From positions 16,203-80,202 of the forward strand of contig JARKOQ010000037.1 in the NCBI GenBank assembly GCA_029976005.1: a DNA stretch of 64,000 nt, read 5' to 3'. The number at the start of each line of letters is the position of its first letter. The first letter of the stretch is position 1. The notes below the pieces were generated by a model. That model searched no databases. It was not told the origin of the DNA and saw only the letters and a list, made by a program, of their open reading frames with translations. Both the position numbers and the translations under genes were made by a program. This stretch comes from Aggregatilineales bacterium (GTDB lineage: Bacteria > Chloroflexota > Anaerolineae > Aggregatilineales > Ch27). Positions 45,799 to 53,579 of the stretch are shown piece after piece.

Positions 45799-47103
45799 AT
45801 GACTGAAAAACGAGGCACATCACGCCTGACCGGGTTCTACAAACGGACTCTGGCCGAGCGCGCGGCCCTGGTCGGCCAATGGGCCGGGCTGGATACTCTG
45901 GATCAGGCGACTTTGCTGGGCATGGCGGGCCTGAACGCGACCCAGGCCGATCAGATGATCGAGAACGTGATCGGCATCTACGCCCTGCCGCTGGGCGTGG
46001 CGACCAATTTCCTGATCAACGGGCGCGACTACCTGATTCCGATGGTGGTTGAGGAGCCGTCGATCGTGGCCGGGGTGAGCCTGGCTGCCAGGCTGATCCG
46101 GGCGGGCGGCGGGTTCGTGACCAGCAGCGACGATCCGGTCATGATCGGGCAGATTCAGGTGCTGGACGTGCCCGACGTGTACATCGCCGCCGGGCAGGTG
46201 ATGGCGATCAAGGATCGCCTGTTGGAAGAGGCGAACTGCTGCGACCTGACCATTACCAACCTGGGCGGTGGGGCGCGTGGACTGGAAGTCCGCCCGCTGC
46301 TGGATACCCCGGCCGGGCCGATGTTAATCGTCCACTTGCTGCTGGACGTGCGCGACGCGATGGGCGCCAACACGATCAACACCGCCTGCGAGAAGTTGGC
46401 GCCGATGATCGAGGAGGCGACCGGCGGGCGGGTCAACCTGCGCATCCTGAGCAATCTGGCCGATCACCGTCTGGCGACGGCGGAGTGTATCATCCCCGCC
46501 GATCAACTGGCGACAGAAGACCTGAGCGGGGCAGACGTGGTGCGCGGGATCGTGGAAGCCTACGCCTTCGCGGCGGCTGATCCCTACCGGGCGGCGACAC
46601 ACAACAAGGGCGTGATGAACGGGATGGATGCGGTCTGCATTGCGACCGGCAACGACTGGCGCGCCCTGGAGGCCGGGGCGCATGCCTATGCCGCGCGCAG
46701 CGGGCACTATACCAGCATGACCCAGTGGTGGGCAGACGACGAGGGCAACCTGCGCGGCAAGCTGACCCTGCCGGTGGCGGTGGGCACGGTGGGCGGCGCG
46801 ACGCGCGTCCATCCGACCGCCAAAGTGGCGATGAAGATCCTGGGCGTGCAGAGCGCGCGCGAGCTGGCCGAGGTTCTGGTCTCGGTGGGACTGGCCCAGA
46901 ACCTGGCCGCGATCCGGGCCCTGGCGACGACCGGCATCCAGGCGGGACACATGCGCCTGCACGCCCGCCAGATGGCCGTGGCAGCCGGGGCGAGCGGCGA
47001 CCTGATCCAGCGCGTGGTCGACGCGATGATCGCCGAAGGCGCGATCCGGCTCGACCGGGCGCGCGAGCTGGTGCAACAGATGGGAGGGCGCGCCAGTGAA
47101 TGA
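45799..47103 (+). CDS. Hydroxymethylglutaryl-CoA reductase, class II type
   Basis: 434 aa from the ATG at 45799. Reduces HMG-CoA to mevalonate (or oxidises mevalonate, as in degradative class II enzymes). Soluble; motifs ENVIGIYALPLGVATNFLI, MVVEEPSIVAG, MGANTINTACE and the catalytic Lys270 in ATHNKGVMNG. Followed in overlap by a NIF3-like gene and then HMG-CoA synthase, which argues for the biosynthetic direction. A TAGACT box lies 43 nt upstream. Confidence 0.95.
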   Translation: MTEKRGTSRLTGFYKRTLAERAALVGQWAGLDTLDQATLLGMAGLNATQADQMIENVIGIYALPLGVATNFLINGRDYLIPMVVEEPSIVAGVSLAARLIRAGGGFVTSSDDPVMIGQIQVLDVPDVYIAAGQVMAIKDRLLEEANCCDLTITNLGGGARGLEVRPLLDTPAGPMLIVHLLLDVRDAMGANTINTACEKLAPMIEEATGGRVNLRILSNLADHRLATAECIIPADQLATEDLSGADVVRGIVEAYAFAAADPYRAATHNKGVMNGMDAVCIATGNDWRALEAGAHAYAARSGHYTSMTQWWADDEGNLRGKLTLPVAVGTVGGATRVHPTAKVAMKILGVQSARELAEVLVSVGLAQNLAAIRALATTGIQAGHMRLHARQMAVAAGASGDLIQRVVDAMIAEGAIRLDRARELVQQMGGRASE

Positions 47104-47428
47104 GCTGGAGATCATGGTCATCGTGGGCGTGCCGGAACCGCACGTCGAGGCCGTCCTGGAGGCGATTGCCGGGGCCGGCGGCGGGAAGCTGGGCAACTAT
47201 ACCCACTGTGGCTACGTCAGCGATGGGCAGGGACGCTTCCGGCCGGAGGAAGGCGCCCATCCGGCCCTGGGAGATCATCATGTGGTCAACCGGGTCGACG
47301 AGAAGCGGATCGAGACCTTTTGCACGCGCGAGCGGGCGCGCGCCGTGGTCGAAGCGATCCGGCGCGCCCATCCGTACGAGGAGCCGGTGATTTACCTCGT
47401 GCCGCTGCTGGCCGAGGCGGATTTGTAG
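47096..47428 (+). CDS. Small NIF3/YqfO C-terminal-like (CutA/PII-fold) protein
   Basis: 110 aa, GTG start overlapping the HMG-CoA reductase end by 8 nt. The pattern GKLGNYTHCGYVSDGQGRF and the final AHPYEEPVIYLV are those of the PII-like insertion domain of NIF3/YqfO proteins, here alone without the dinuclear-metal core. Sits between reductase and synthase, so it may regulate or bind the pathway enzymes, but that is only positional inference. Confidence 0.75.
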   Translation: MNELEIMVIVGVPEPHVEAVLEAIAGAGGGKLGNYTHCGYVSDGQGRFRPEEGAHPALGDHHVVNRVDEKRIETFCTRERARAVVEAIRRAHPYEEPVIYLVPLLAEADL

Positions 47429-47476
47429 CACTCTGTGTGGAAAAGACTGACGCGATCGGAATGGAGTTGTGACGCG

Positions 47477-48565
47477 ATGACGAACCCAGTTTATCCGCTG
47501 AAGGCCGGATCGGTGCTGTTGAAGCCGGAGCGCCCGGTCGGTATCGCCGGGTACGGGGCCTATGTGCCGCGCTACCGCCTGCCGGGGCGGGAGATAGCCC
47601 GCGTCTGGACGGGCGGGATGGGCGGCTCCCCGGTAAAAGAGAAGGCAGTGCCGGGCCTGGACGAAGACGTGGCGACGATGTCGATCGAGGCGGCCCGCAG
47701 CGCCCTGGCCCGCGCCGGCATCCACCCGCAGCAGTTGCGTGCGGTGTGGGTCGGATCGGAGAGTCACCCCTACGCCGTCAAGCCGACCAGCACGATCGTG
47801 GCCGAGAGCATTGGCGCGGTGCCGGGAGTCCAGGCGGCGGATTGGGAGTTCGCCTGTAAAGCCGGGTCGGAGGCGATGCAAGCTGGGATCGGGTTTGTCG
47901 GCTCGCGAATGGCGGACTATACCCTGGCGATTGGGATGGACACGGCCCAGGGGCGGCCCGGCGACGCGCTCGAATATACGGCGGCGGCCGGCGGGGCGGG
48001 CTACATCCTCGGCCCGGCGGAGAGCGCGCTGGCGATCATCAATGCCACCTACAGCTTCGTGACCGATACGCCCGACTTCTGGCGGCGCGAGGGCGAGATG
48101 TACCCCTCGCACGGCGACCGCTTCACCGGCGAGCCGGCCTATTTCAAGCACGTCCTGAGCGCGGGCCAGACCATGCTGGACGAGATGGGCACCACCGCGG
48201 CGGATTACGCCTACGTGATTCTGCACCAGCCCAACGTCAAGTTCCCGTCGCGGGCGGCCAAGATGCTCGGTTTCAAGGACGAGCAGTTCAAGCCGGGCCT
48301 GCTGTCCGGCGAGATCGGCAACACGTACTCCGGCAGCAGCCTGATCGGGCTGGCCGCGACCCTGGACATTGCCAGACCCGGCGACCGGATTCTGGTGGTC
48401 AGCTATGGCAGCGGGGCGGGATCGGATGCGTTTGACCTGACCGTGACCGAACGGATCACGGAGGCGGTGGGCAAGGCTCCAACGGTGCGCGATTACATCA
48501 ACCGCCGCACGGAGATCGACTACGCGATGTACTCGCGCTTCCGGGGTAAGCTGCGTCTGGACTGA
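47477..48565 (+). CDS. Hydroxymethylglutaryl-CoA synthase, archaeal type
   Basis: 362 aa from the ATG at 47477. Condenses acetyl-CoA with acetoacetyl-CoA. Thiolase fold; catalytic Cys127 in [12 protein letters not shown], active His in [11 protein letters not shown], and the archaeal-type start [14 protein letters not shown]. In archaea this enzyme forms a complex with acetoacetyl-CoA thiolase and a DUF35 protein. DUF35-type domains follow here, but no thiolase gene lies between them. Confidence 0.94.
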   Translation: MTNPVYPLKAGSVLLKPERPVGIAGYGAYVPRYRLPGREIARVWTGGMGGSPVKEKAVPGLDEDVATMSIEAARSALARAGIHPQQLRAVWVGSESHPYAVKPTSTIVAESIGAVPGVQAADWEFACKAGSEAMQAGIGFVGSRMADYTLAIGMDTAQGRPGDALEYTAAAGGAGYILGPAESALAIINATYSFVTDTPDFWRREGEMYPSHGDRFTGEPAYFKHVLSAGQTMLDEMGTTAADYAYVILHQPNVKFPSRAAKMLGFKDEQFKPGLLSGEIGNTYSGSSLIGLAATLDIARPGDRILVVSYGSGAGSDAFDLTVTERITEAVGKAPTVRDYINRRTEIDYAMYSRFRGKLRLD

Positions 48566-48788
48566 TGGATCCCGGAAAAACGCGGCGCGGCCTCGAAAAC
48601 TGGGGTGTTGGGGCCTGGACAGTCTGCACAGCCTGGGGTGGCGACTTTGATAGAAGATAGCTTCTGACACCTCTCAAAGCCTATCTTGATAGCTTTTGAG
48701 AGAGCAACACCCGCATAATTTGTGCCATATGGAACAAGAGGCATGGCTGTGTTGTTAGCACTGCGCCCAACACTCAGGAGATAGGTCA
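48566..48788. other. Intergenic region with long palindrome upstream of the DUF35 genes
   Basis: 223 nt between HMG-CoA synthase and the Zn-ribbon ORF. AT-richer than its surroundings in the second half; contains AGAAGATAGCTTCT and the large palindrome listed separately. Probably holds a promoter, since AGGAGATAGGTCA precedes the Zn-ribbon ATG. Confidence 0.4.
48671..48702. repeat. 32-nt near-perfect palindrome
   Basis: CTCTCAAAGCCTATC / GATAGCTTTTGAGAG, 13 of 15 pairs matched, TT loop; the inner CTATCTTGATAG is perfect apart from the loop. No T-tract follows on the plus strand, so an operator or RNA structural element is as likely as a terminator. Confidence 0.5.
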
Positions 48789-48992
48789 ATGCAAATCCCA
48801 CGCCACTGGCGGTTGAATTCACAGCGGTATTCCTTGCAGGGGGTGACCTGCCCGCACTGCGCGGCCAACATCTTCCCGCCGCGCGAAATCTGCCCTTACT
48901 GCGCGGCTCAGGCGGAGACCACTTTCCGGCTCCAGCCGGAAGTCAAGGTCGTTGCCGCGTCGAGCCGTGTGGACCGCGCGGCTGCCCGCTAG
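48789..48992 (+). CDS. Zn-ribbon half of a split DUF35 (acyl-CoA-associated) protein
   Basis: 67 aa. MQIPRHWRLNSQRYSLQG plus two CxxC pairs (CPHC, CPYC) is the rubredoxin-like Zn-ribbon start of DUF35 proteins, which scaffold thiolase/HMG-CoA synthase complexes. Normally an OB-fold domain follows in the same chain; here the frame stops after a non-typical tail and the OB fold is encoded in another frame just downstream. Preceded by AGGAGATAGGTCA. Confidence 0.75.
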   Translation: MQIPRHWRLNSQRYSLQGVTCPHCAANIFPPREICPYCAAQAETTFRLQPEVKVVAASSRVDRAAAR

Positions 48993-49011
48993 CCAGAAGG
49001 GCAACCGTCTG

Positions 49012-49323
49012 ATGATTGGTGACCCGCAGGCTGAAACGCTCAAAACCGAGAAGCCGCAGCCTTTTGTCTCCGGCGGCAAGGGCACGGTTCTCAGCCACAC
49101 GATCGTGATGGACGCGCCGGCTGGATTCGAGGAGCAGGCGCCCTATACCCTGGCCCTGGTCAAGCTGGACGATGGGCCGACCGTGCTGGCTCAGCTAACC
49201 GATCTGGAAGGCCCGGCGGTGATTGGGATGCAGGTCGAGATGGTCACTCGCAAGCTGCGCACCGATGGCAAGCGCGGGATCATCGTCTACGGCTACAAGT
49301 TCCGGCCGCTGCTGCGGCCCTAG
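49012..49323 (+). CDS. OB-fold half of a split DUF35 protein
   Basis: 103 aa from the ATG at 49012 (AGAAGG upstream). Contains GKGTVLSHTIVMDAPAGFEEQ, PYTLALVKLDDGPTVLAQL and YGYKFRPL, the OB_aCoA_assoc half of DUF35 proteins. Frame +1 relative to the Zn-ribbon ORF, whose stop lies 19 nt before this ATG. Either a natural gene split with translational coupling or a frameshifted or inserted gene. The OB domain would bind acyl-CoA for the HMG-CoA synthase complex. Confidence 0.75.
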   Translation: MIGDPQAETLKTEKPQPFVSGGKGTVLSHTIVMDAPAGFEEQAPYTLALVKLDDGPTVLAQLTDLEGPAVIGMQVEMVTRKLRTDGKRGIIVYGYKFRPLLRP

Positions 49324-49340
49324 CCCGACAAGACTGCAAG

Positions 49341-49370
49341 AAGCGCTCCTCAGCCTGGGGAGCGCTTTTT
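49341..49370 (+). terminator. Intrinsic terminator
   Basis: AAGCGCTCC / GGAGCGCTT, 9-bp stem, 9-nt loop, T-run; closes the mevalonate-gene cluster 18 nt after the OB-fold stop. Confidence 0.88.
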
Positions 49371-49415
49371 GATCTGCTTGCAAGTGGTTGGGCATGCTGG
49401 ATGGAGGCTGACAAT

Positions 49416-49844
49416 ATGGAGTGTCGCATTGAGCTGACTGCCTCGCCTGATCCGGCGGATGTCCAGGTCGTCAGTGATGGCCTGGATGCCTACAACGCCG
49501 CGCATGGAGCACCCATGGATTGGGTGCCGCTGGCGATCTTTGTGCGCGATGGGCAGGGCAATATTGCAGGCGGCCTGATTGGCGGCACCTTCTGGGGATG
49601 GCTGTACGTCGGCCGTCTGTGGATTGAAGAAAGCCTGCGAGGTCAAGGTTACGGCAGCCGCCTGCTTGCGGAAGCCGAGCAAGAAGCAGTGCGGCGCGGC
49701 TGTCATCATGTCTGTCTGGATACCCAGGATTTCCAGGCGCGGCCATTTTACGAGAAGCATGGCTACAGGGTCTATGGTGAAGTGAGCGACATGCCGCTGG
49801 GGCACTCCCGATACTCACTGGAAAAGAAATTGACGCCTGGTTGA
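49416..49844 (+). CDS. GNAT N-acetyltransferase
   Basis: 142 aa from the ATG at 49416, with GGAGG 8 nt upstream. Acetyl-CoA loop ESLRGQGYGSRLLAEAE and ending DFQARPFYEKHGYRVYGEV are classic GNAT. Similar to small acetyltransferases of the YhhY/WecD kind. Substrate unknown. Confidence 0.88.
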   Translation: MECRIELTASPDPADVQVVSDGLDAYNAAHGAPMDWVPLAIFVRDGQGNIAGGLIGGTFWGWLYVGRLWIEESLRGQGYGSRLLAEAEQEAVRRGCHHVCLDTQDFQARPFYEKHGYRVYGEVSDMPLGHSRYSLEKKLTPG

Positions 49845-49892
49845 CCTGCCCTGTGTTGGGCATCGAAAAGAGGATACTTCGTAAGGGAGGCG

Positions 49893-50257
49893 GTGCCTGT
49901 CCGGTTTCAGGAATCGTTCGACCCCGCCGCGTATGCGGCTGACCTGGCGGATTCCCGGCATGACTCGACGCTCTGGCAGGTGGCGTGGGAAGGTGAGCAG
50001 ATCGTCGGCCAGCTTATCCCGATTCTGAGAATAATCGGGCGGTGATCCATGAGGTCAGTGTGCGTCCGGCGTGGCGGTGGCGAGGACTGGCGCGGGCGCT
50101 CCTGTCTCGTGCGCTGCTGGACCTGCGCGAGCGCGGCGCGGCAGTGATCCGGCTCAACATAGTGGCCGAGTTCCGCACGCGCGCCAGCGATCTGTACCGC
50201 AGCGTGGGTTTTCGCGCCCTGAAGGAATTCCCGCGTTACCGGAAGTCGCCTTTGTAG
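49893..50257 (+). pseudogene. Frameshifted, 5'-truncated GNAT acetyltransferase remnant
   Basis: From GTG 49893 (GGGAGG upstream) the frame reads WQVAWEGEQIVGQLIPI and hits a TGA at 50043. The other frame continues at once with VIHEVSVRPAWRWRGLARALL and DLYRSVGFRALKEFPRYRKSP. Joined by a 1-base correction these make one GNAT domain, so a single-base deletion near 50027-50030 is likely. The usual N-terminal half of such two-domain GNATs is also missing. A sequencing error could produce the frameshift but not the truncation. Confidence 0.75.
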
Positions 50258-50374
50258 GGGCAATCCGGCTTGCCCCGACTGCGGCCTGATGGTAGACTTC
50301 GCTGCAATCGTGAGTAATTCCATTTGACTCACCGGCCGGACTCTGGTTCCTGGCATGATGGGGGAGGGCGGTTC

Positions 50375-51394
50375 ATGCGTTTATCTCCAAGACTATTGCG
50401 GCTGATGGCGGTTCTCGCGGTGGCAGCCTTGATGTTGAGCGGCTGTTTCCAGAATGCGTCGGAGAGCGGGATTCAACCGACCGATCCGGCCTCCGCCCCG
50501 CCGACCGCTTTTGCGTTCCCGACCAATACCCCGTTCGTGCCCTCGCCCACGCCGCAGGGGGTAGGCGACGTGACGGAGGCCGTACCGGTAATCGAACTGA
50601 CTCAGCAAGCCCTGAATCAACTGCCCACCCAGGAGCCGATTTTCCAGCCGTCGCCGACGTTTGAAGGCGGCCTGCTGGAAGGCCAGGGTGGGGTGAACTT
50701 CCAGCCGACCGAGATTGCGATGCAGCCCACCGTGAGCGTGGGCATGCTGGAGATGACCGCCACGGCGATCATGGCGGCGGTGCAGGGCGCGGCGATTGCC
50801 ACGCCGACCGTGTTCGTGCCGGCGATTCTGCCCTCGCCAACGGTGGCGATCACCCCAATGGCGGGCGAACTGACCGCCACGGCGATCATTGCCGAGGCTA
50901 CCGCCCGCGTCGGGGCGACTCAGACGGCGGTGTCGACCGCGTTGGGGACCTACGTGCCCACGGCCACGCCGACGCTCGGTCCGACCCTGGATCCGGCGTT
51001 CCTGACGGCGACCGCACTGGCCCAGCCGCCCTCGCAGGATTGTACTCATCTGGTCGAACCGGGCGAAACCGCTTACCGGATTGCGCGGCGCTACGGCGTG
51101 ACGCTGGATCAGATCGCGAGGGCCAACGGGTTGACCAACCTGAGTCTGCTCAGCATCGGCCAGCAGTTGATCATCCCTGGCTGCGGCTCGCTCAGCCCGA
51201 CCCCCGTGGCGGGCGGCCAGACGACGACCGAGACGACCTCCTGCCAGCAGACCCACCTGATCCAACCCGGGGAGAACCTGTTCCGGATCGCGCTACGCTA
51301 CCGGGTTAACCTGCGGGCGCTGGCCAATGCCAACGGGATCAGCAACATCAATATCATCCGCGCCGGGGATACGCTGACCATCCCCTGTCCGTAA
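50375..51394 (+). CDS. LysM-domain lipoprotein
   Basis: 339 aa from the ATG at 50375 (GGGGGAGGG upstream). Lipoprotein signal with lipobox LSGC at about residues 20-23. A long low-complexity Thr/Pro/Ala linker (about 30-220) is followed by two LysM domains (about 222-272 and 290-338), CTHLVEPGETAYRIARRYGV and THLIQPGENLFRIALRYRV, each flanked by cysteines. LysM binds peptidoglycan or related GlcNAc polymers, so this is a surface-anchored wall-binding protein. Confidence 0.9.
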   Translation: MRLSPRLLRLMAVLAVAALMLSGCFQNASESGIQPTDPASAPPTAFAFPTNTPFVPSPTPQGVGDVTEAVPVIELTQQALNQLPTQEPIFQPSPTFEGGLLEGQGGVNFQPTEIAMQPTVSVGMLEMTATAIMAAVQGAAIATPTVFVPAILPSPTVAITPMAGELTATAIIAEATARVGATQTAVSTALGTYVPTATPTLGPTLDPAFLTATALAQPPSQDCTHLVEPGETAYRIARRYGVTLDQIARANGLTNLSLLSIGQQLIIPGCGSLSPTPVAGGQTTTETTSCQQTHLIQPGENLFRIALRYRVNLRALANANGISNINIIRAGDTLTIPCP

Positions 51395-51424
51395 GCCGAT
51401 CGCGGAGCGCACTCGAACACTCCC

Positions 51425-51453
51425 AGGGCGACCGACCGGTCGCCCTCAATTTT
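51425..51453 (+). terminator. Intrinsic terminator
   Basis: AGGGCGACC / GGTCGCCCT, perfect 9-bp stem, 4-nt loop, then CAATTTT. Confidence 0.85.
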
Positions 51454-51471
51454 GCCGAAAGAGGGTGAAGC

Positions 51472-52035
51472 ATGGCCGATCTGCACGCCGAACCGCCGGC
51501 TGGCGACGAATCTCCATTGCGCAAGGAAACCGTGTACGAGGGGCACATCGTCCACCTGTATCTGGAGACGATGCGCCTCCCGAACGGGAGGGAAGCGACC
51601 CTCGAAATCATCCGCCACAAGGGCGCGGTGGCGATCGTGCCGGTTCAGGATGACGGGCGGATCGTGATGGTGCGCCAGTTCCGGCTGGCGGCGGGCCGGC
51701 GGCTGCTGGAAGTGCCGGCTGGCGGGCTGGAGCCGGGCGAAGACCCGGCCGAATGCGCGATCCGCGAGTTGCAGGAAGAAGCCGGTTTCTATCCGGGCAA
51801 ACTTACCCGGCTGGGCGGCATCTATACCGCGCCGGGGTACACCAGCGAGTACATCCACCTGTTCATGGCGACCGACCTGCGGCCTTCGGTCTTGCAGAGC
51901 GATCCCGATGAATTCCTGGAAGTCGTCACCTTGAGTTTGGACGAGGTGCTGGGCCTGATCGAGCGAGGCGAGGTGGAAGACGGTAAGACGATCGCGGCGC
52001 TGCTCCTGGCAGCGCGTCGACTGGCGCAGGCCTGA
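51472..52035 (+). CDS. Nudix hydrolase, ADP-ribose pyrophosphatase type
   Basis: 187 aa. Complete Nudix box GGLEPGEDPAECAIRELQEEAGF, and the upstream GAVAIVPVQDDGRIVMVRQFR and downstream TAPGYTSEYIHLF are as in ADP-ribose/NDP-sugar pyrophosphatases (NudF-like). Hydrolyses nucleoside diphosphate-linked compounds with Mg2+. RBS GAGGGTGAAGC before the ATG. Confidence 0.93.
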   Translation: MADLHAEPPAGDESPLRKETVYEGHIVHLYLETMRLPNGREATLEIIRHKGAVAIVPVQDDGRIVMVRQFRLAAGRRLLEVPAGGLEPGEDPAECAIRELQEEAGFYPGKLTRLGGIYTAPGYTSEYIHLFMATDLRPSVLQSDPDEFLEVVTLSLDEVLGLIERGEVEDGKTIAALLLAARRLAQA

Positions 52036-52254
52036 GGGAACCGCGGTATGTCCGATTGTTTGTGGCGGGGTGTACGGCATGGGCAGCCTGGGCGGATCGA
52101 TCGCCGGGCCTGGCGGGCTGCGTTGCAACAGGCCCCGGCGGCGCGCCTGCCGAAACTGGTTCGGGGCGTGGTTCGCAACAGAAAACGCTGCCGGAGACTG
52201 GCCTCGTCGGTTCCGCGCTGATTCCCGGACTGAGCAGGACAGGTAGCGTGGTGG
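52036..52254. other. Intergenic stretch without supported gene
   Basis: About 220 nt between the Nudix gene and a terminator. A 75-codon open frame (52056-52283) lacks a good start site, runs into the terminator stem and has no recognisable composition, so it is not called. Confidence 0.4.
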
Positions 52255-52296
52255 AACACTCAGCCGGCCTGCAAGCCGGCTGAGTGTTTGTGTTTG
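52255..52296 (+). terminator. Very strong intrinsic terminator
   Basis: Perfect 14-bp stem AACACTCAGCCGGC / GCCGGCTGAGTGTT, 6-nt loop, then TGTGTTT; 220 nt after the Nudix stop and directly before the glycosyltransferase gene, so it may also act as an attenuator for that gene. Confidence 0.88.
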
Positions 52297-52325
52297 GGGT
52301 AACTCCGATCGAAGGGATGTGCGCA

Positions 52326-53555
52326 ATGGCCCGCTTCTGGTTTGTTTCCGCGCCGCTGCCGGGGCATCTGGATTGGGGCGGTTTCATCAAAACGGCCAGG
52401 ACGCTCCAGGCAGGCGGGCATGAGGTGGTGTGGGTGAGCGCGCCGCCGATCGCGGACCTGGTTCAAGCGGCGGGCCTGCCGTTCGCCGCCATCCCTGAGA
52501 CAGGCTGGCTGTGGCCGCTGCCGCCCACGCCTGACCTGGATCACCTCCGCCCGGACGAGGCGGTGCGCCTGCGCTACAACCGGGCGCTGGATACCTGGCT
52601 GACCGAAGCCCTGATCGGCCCGGCGACGGAGGCGCTGCTGGCGCTGGTCGGGGAGCACGGCGCGCCGGACGCGATCGCGACCGATCCTTTTCTGGCCGCT
52701 TCAGCGCTGGCGGCGGAAGCTCTGGATGTGCCGCTGGCGGTCTGCGGCTGGCCGGCGCTGCCCGCGCCGGACGAGTCCCAATTGCTGCCGATCCAGATCA
52801 GTCTGGCGCAGGACGCCCAGGCGCGCATCCAGCGCCTGCTGGATCGCTTTGGCCTTCAGGGACGCTATTTCGCCCAAGGCCTGACTCCTGCCGTTCAGAG
52901 TCCCGACTTGCATATCAGCTACTTCAGCCGTTACTGGCACCAGTCCGATCCGGACGTGCTGCCGCAGACTCAGTTCGTGGGCGGGATGCCATCCACACCG
53001 CTGGGCGCTCCGCCGGACTGGCTGCGGGCCTTGCCGGAGGAGGCTCCTTGCGGGCTGGTCACGCTGGGCACGGTTTTCACGGGCGATCTGGGTTTCCTGA
53101 GCTGGGCGGCGCAGGGATTGGCCCGCATCGGGCTGATCCCGATCGTGGTACTGGGGCGTCCGATCTCCGCCGAGGAGAAGGCGCCGCTCAAGAAGGCCCT
53201 GCCGCCGGGCACGCGGCTGCTTACCTGGGTCGACTTCGACCACGTCTTTCCCCGGCTGAAGATCATCGTGCACCACGGGGGGATGGGCACGACTCATGCC
53301 GCCGTGGTGCACGGTATCCCGCAGGTGATCGCGCCACACGGGGCCGACCAGCGCGGGCAGGCACGGCGCGCGGCGCAGGCCAAAGTGGCCCTCAATCTGA
53401 CCGCGATCGATATCCGGCGCGGGCAGCTCATGCCGGCGATCGCGGCGGTGGCGACCGATCCGGTCGTGCGCGAAACGGCGGCGCGGCTGGCGCAGGAATT
53501 CGCCGCGCTCGGCGGCCCGTCCCGCGCTGCGGAACTGATCGCGAGGCTGGTGTAG
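52326..53555 (+). CDS. GT1-family glycosyltransferase (UGT/MGT-like)
   Basis: 409 aa from the ATG at 52326 (AAGGG upstream). GT-B fold: the N-terminal part RFWFVSAPLPGHLDWGGF resembles the acceptor-binding domain; the C-terminal donor signature is HHGGMGTTHAAVVHGIPQVI, with the following PHGADQRGQARR. Transfers a nucleotide-activated sugar to a lipid, sterol-like or small-molecule acceptor. Cytoplasmic. Downstream of a strong terminator. Confidence 0.9.
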   Translation: MARFWFVSAPLPGHLDWGGFIKTARTLQAGGHEVVWVSAPPIADLVQAAGLPFAAIPETGWLWPLPPTPDLDHLRPDEAVRLRYNRALDTWLTEALIGPATEALLALVGEHGAPDAIATDPFLAASALAAEALDVPLAVCGWPALPAPDESQLLPIQISLAQDAQARIQRLLDRFGLQGRYFAQGLTPAVQSPDLHISYFSRYWHQSDPDVLPQTQFVGGMPSTPLGAPPDWLRALPEEAPCGLVTLGTVFTGDLGFLSWAAQGLARIGLIPIVVLGRPISAEEKAPLKKALPPGTRLLTWVDFDHVFPRLKIIVHHGGMGTTHAAVVHGIPQVIAPHGADQRGQARRAAQAKVALNLTAIDIRRGQLMPAIAAVATDPVVRETAARLAQEFAALGGPSRAAELIARLV

Positions 53556-53579
53556 CAAATTCGCGTAGTCAAATAGCCA

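Noticed and set aside
46490-48670. 726-codon minus-strand ORF
   Set aside because: Antisense to HMG-CoA reductase and HMG-CoA synthase; no motif.
52056-52283. 75-aa ORF between Nudix and glycosyltransferase genes
   Set aside because: No good start site, ends inside a strong terminator, no recognisable sequence.
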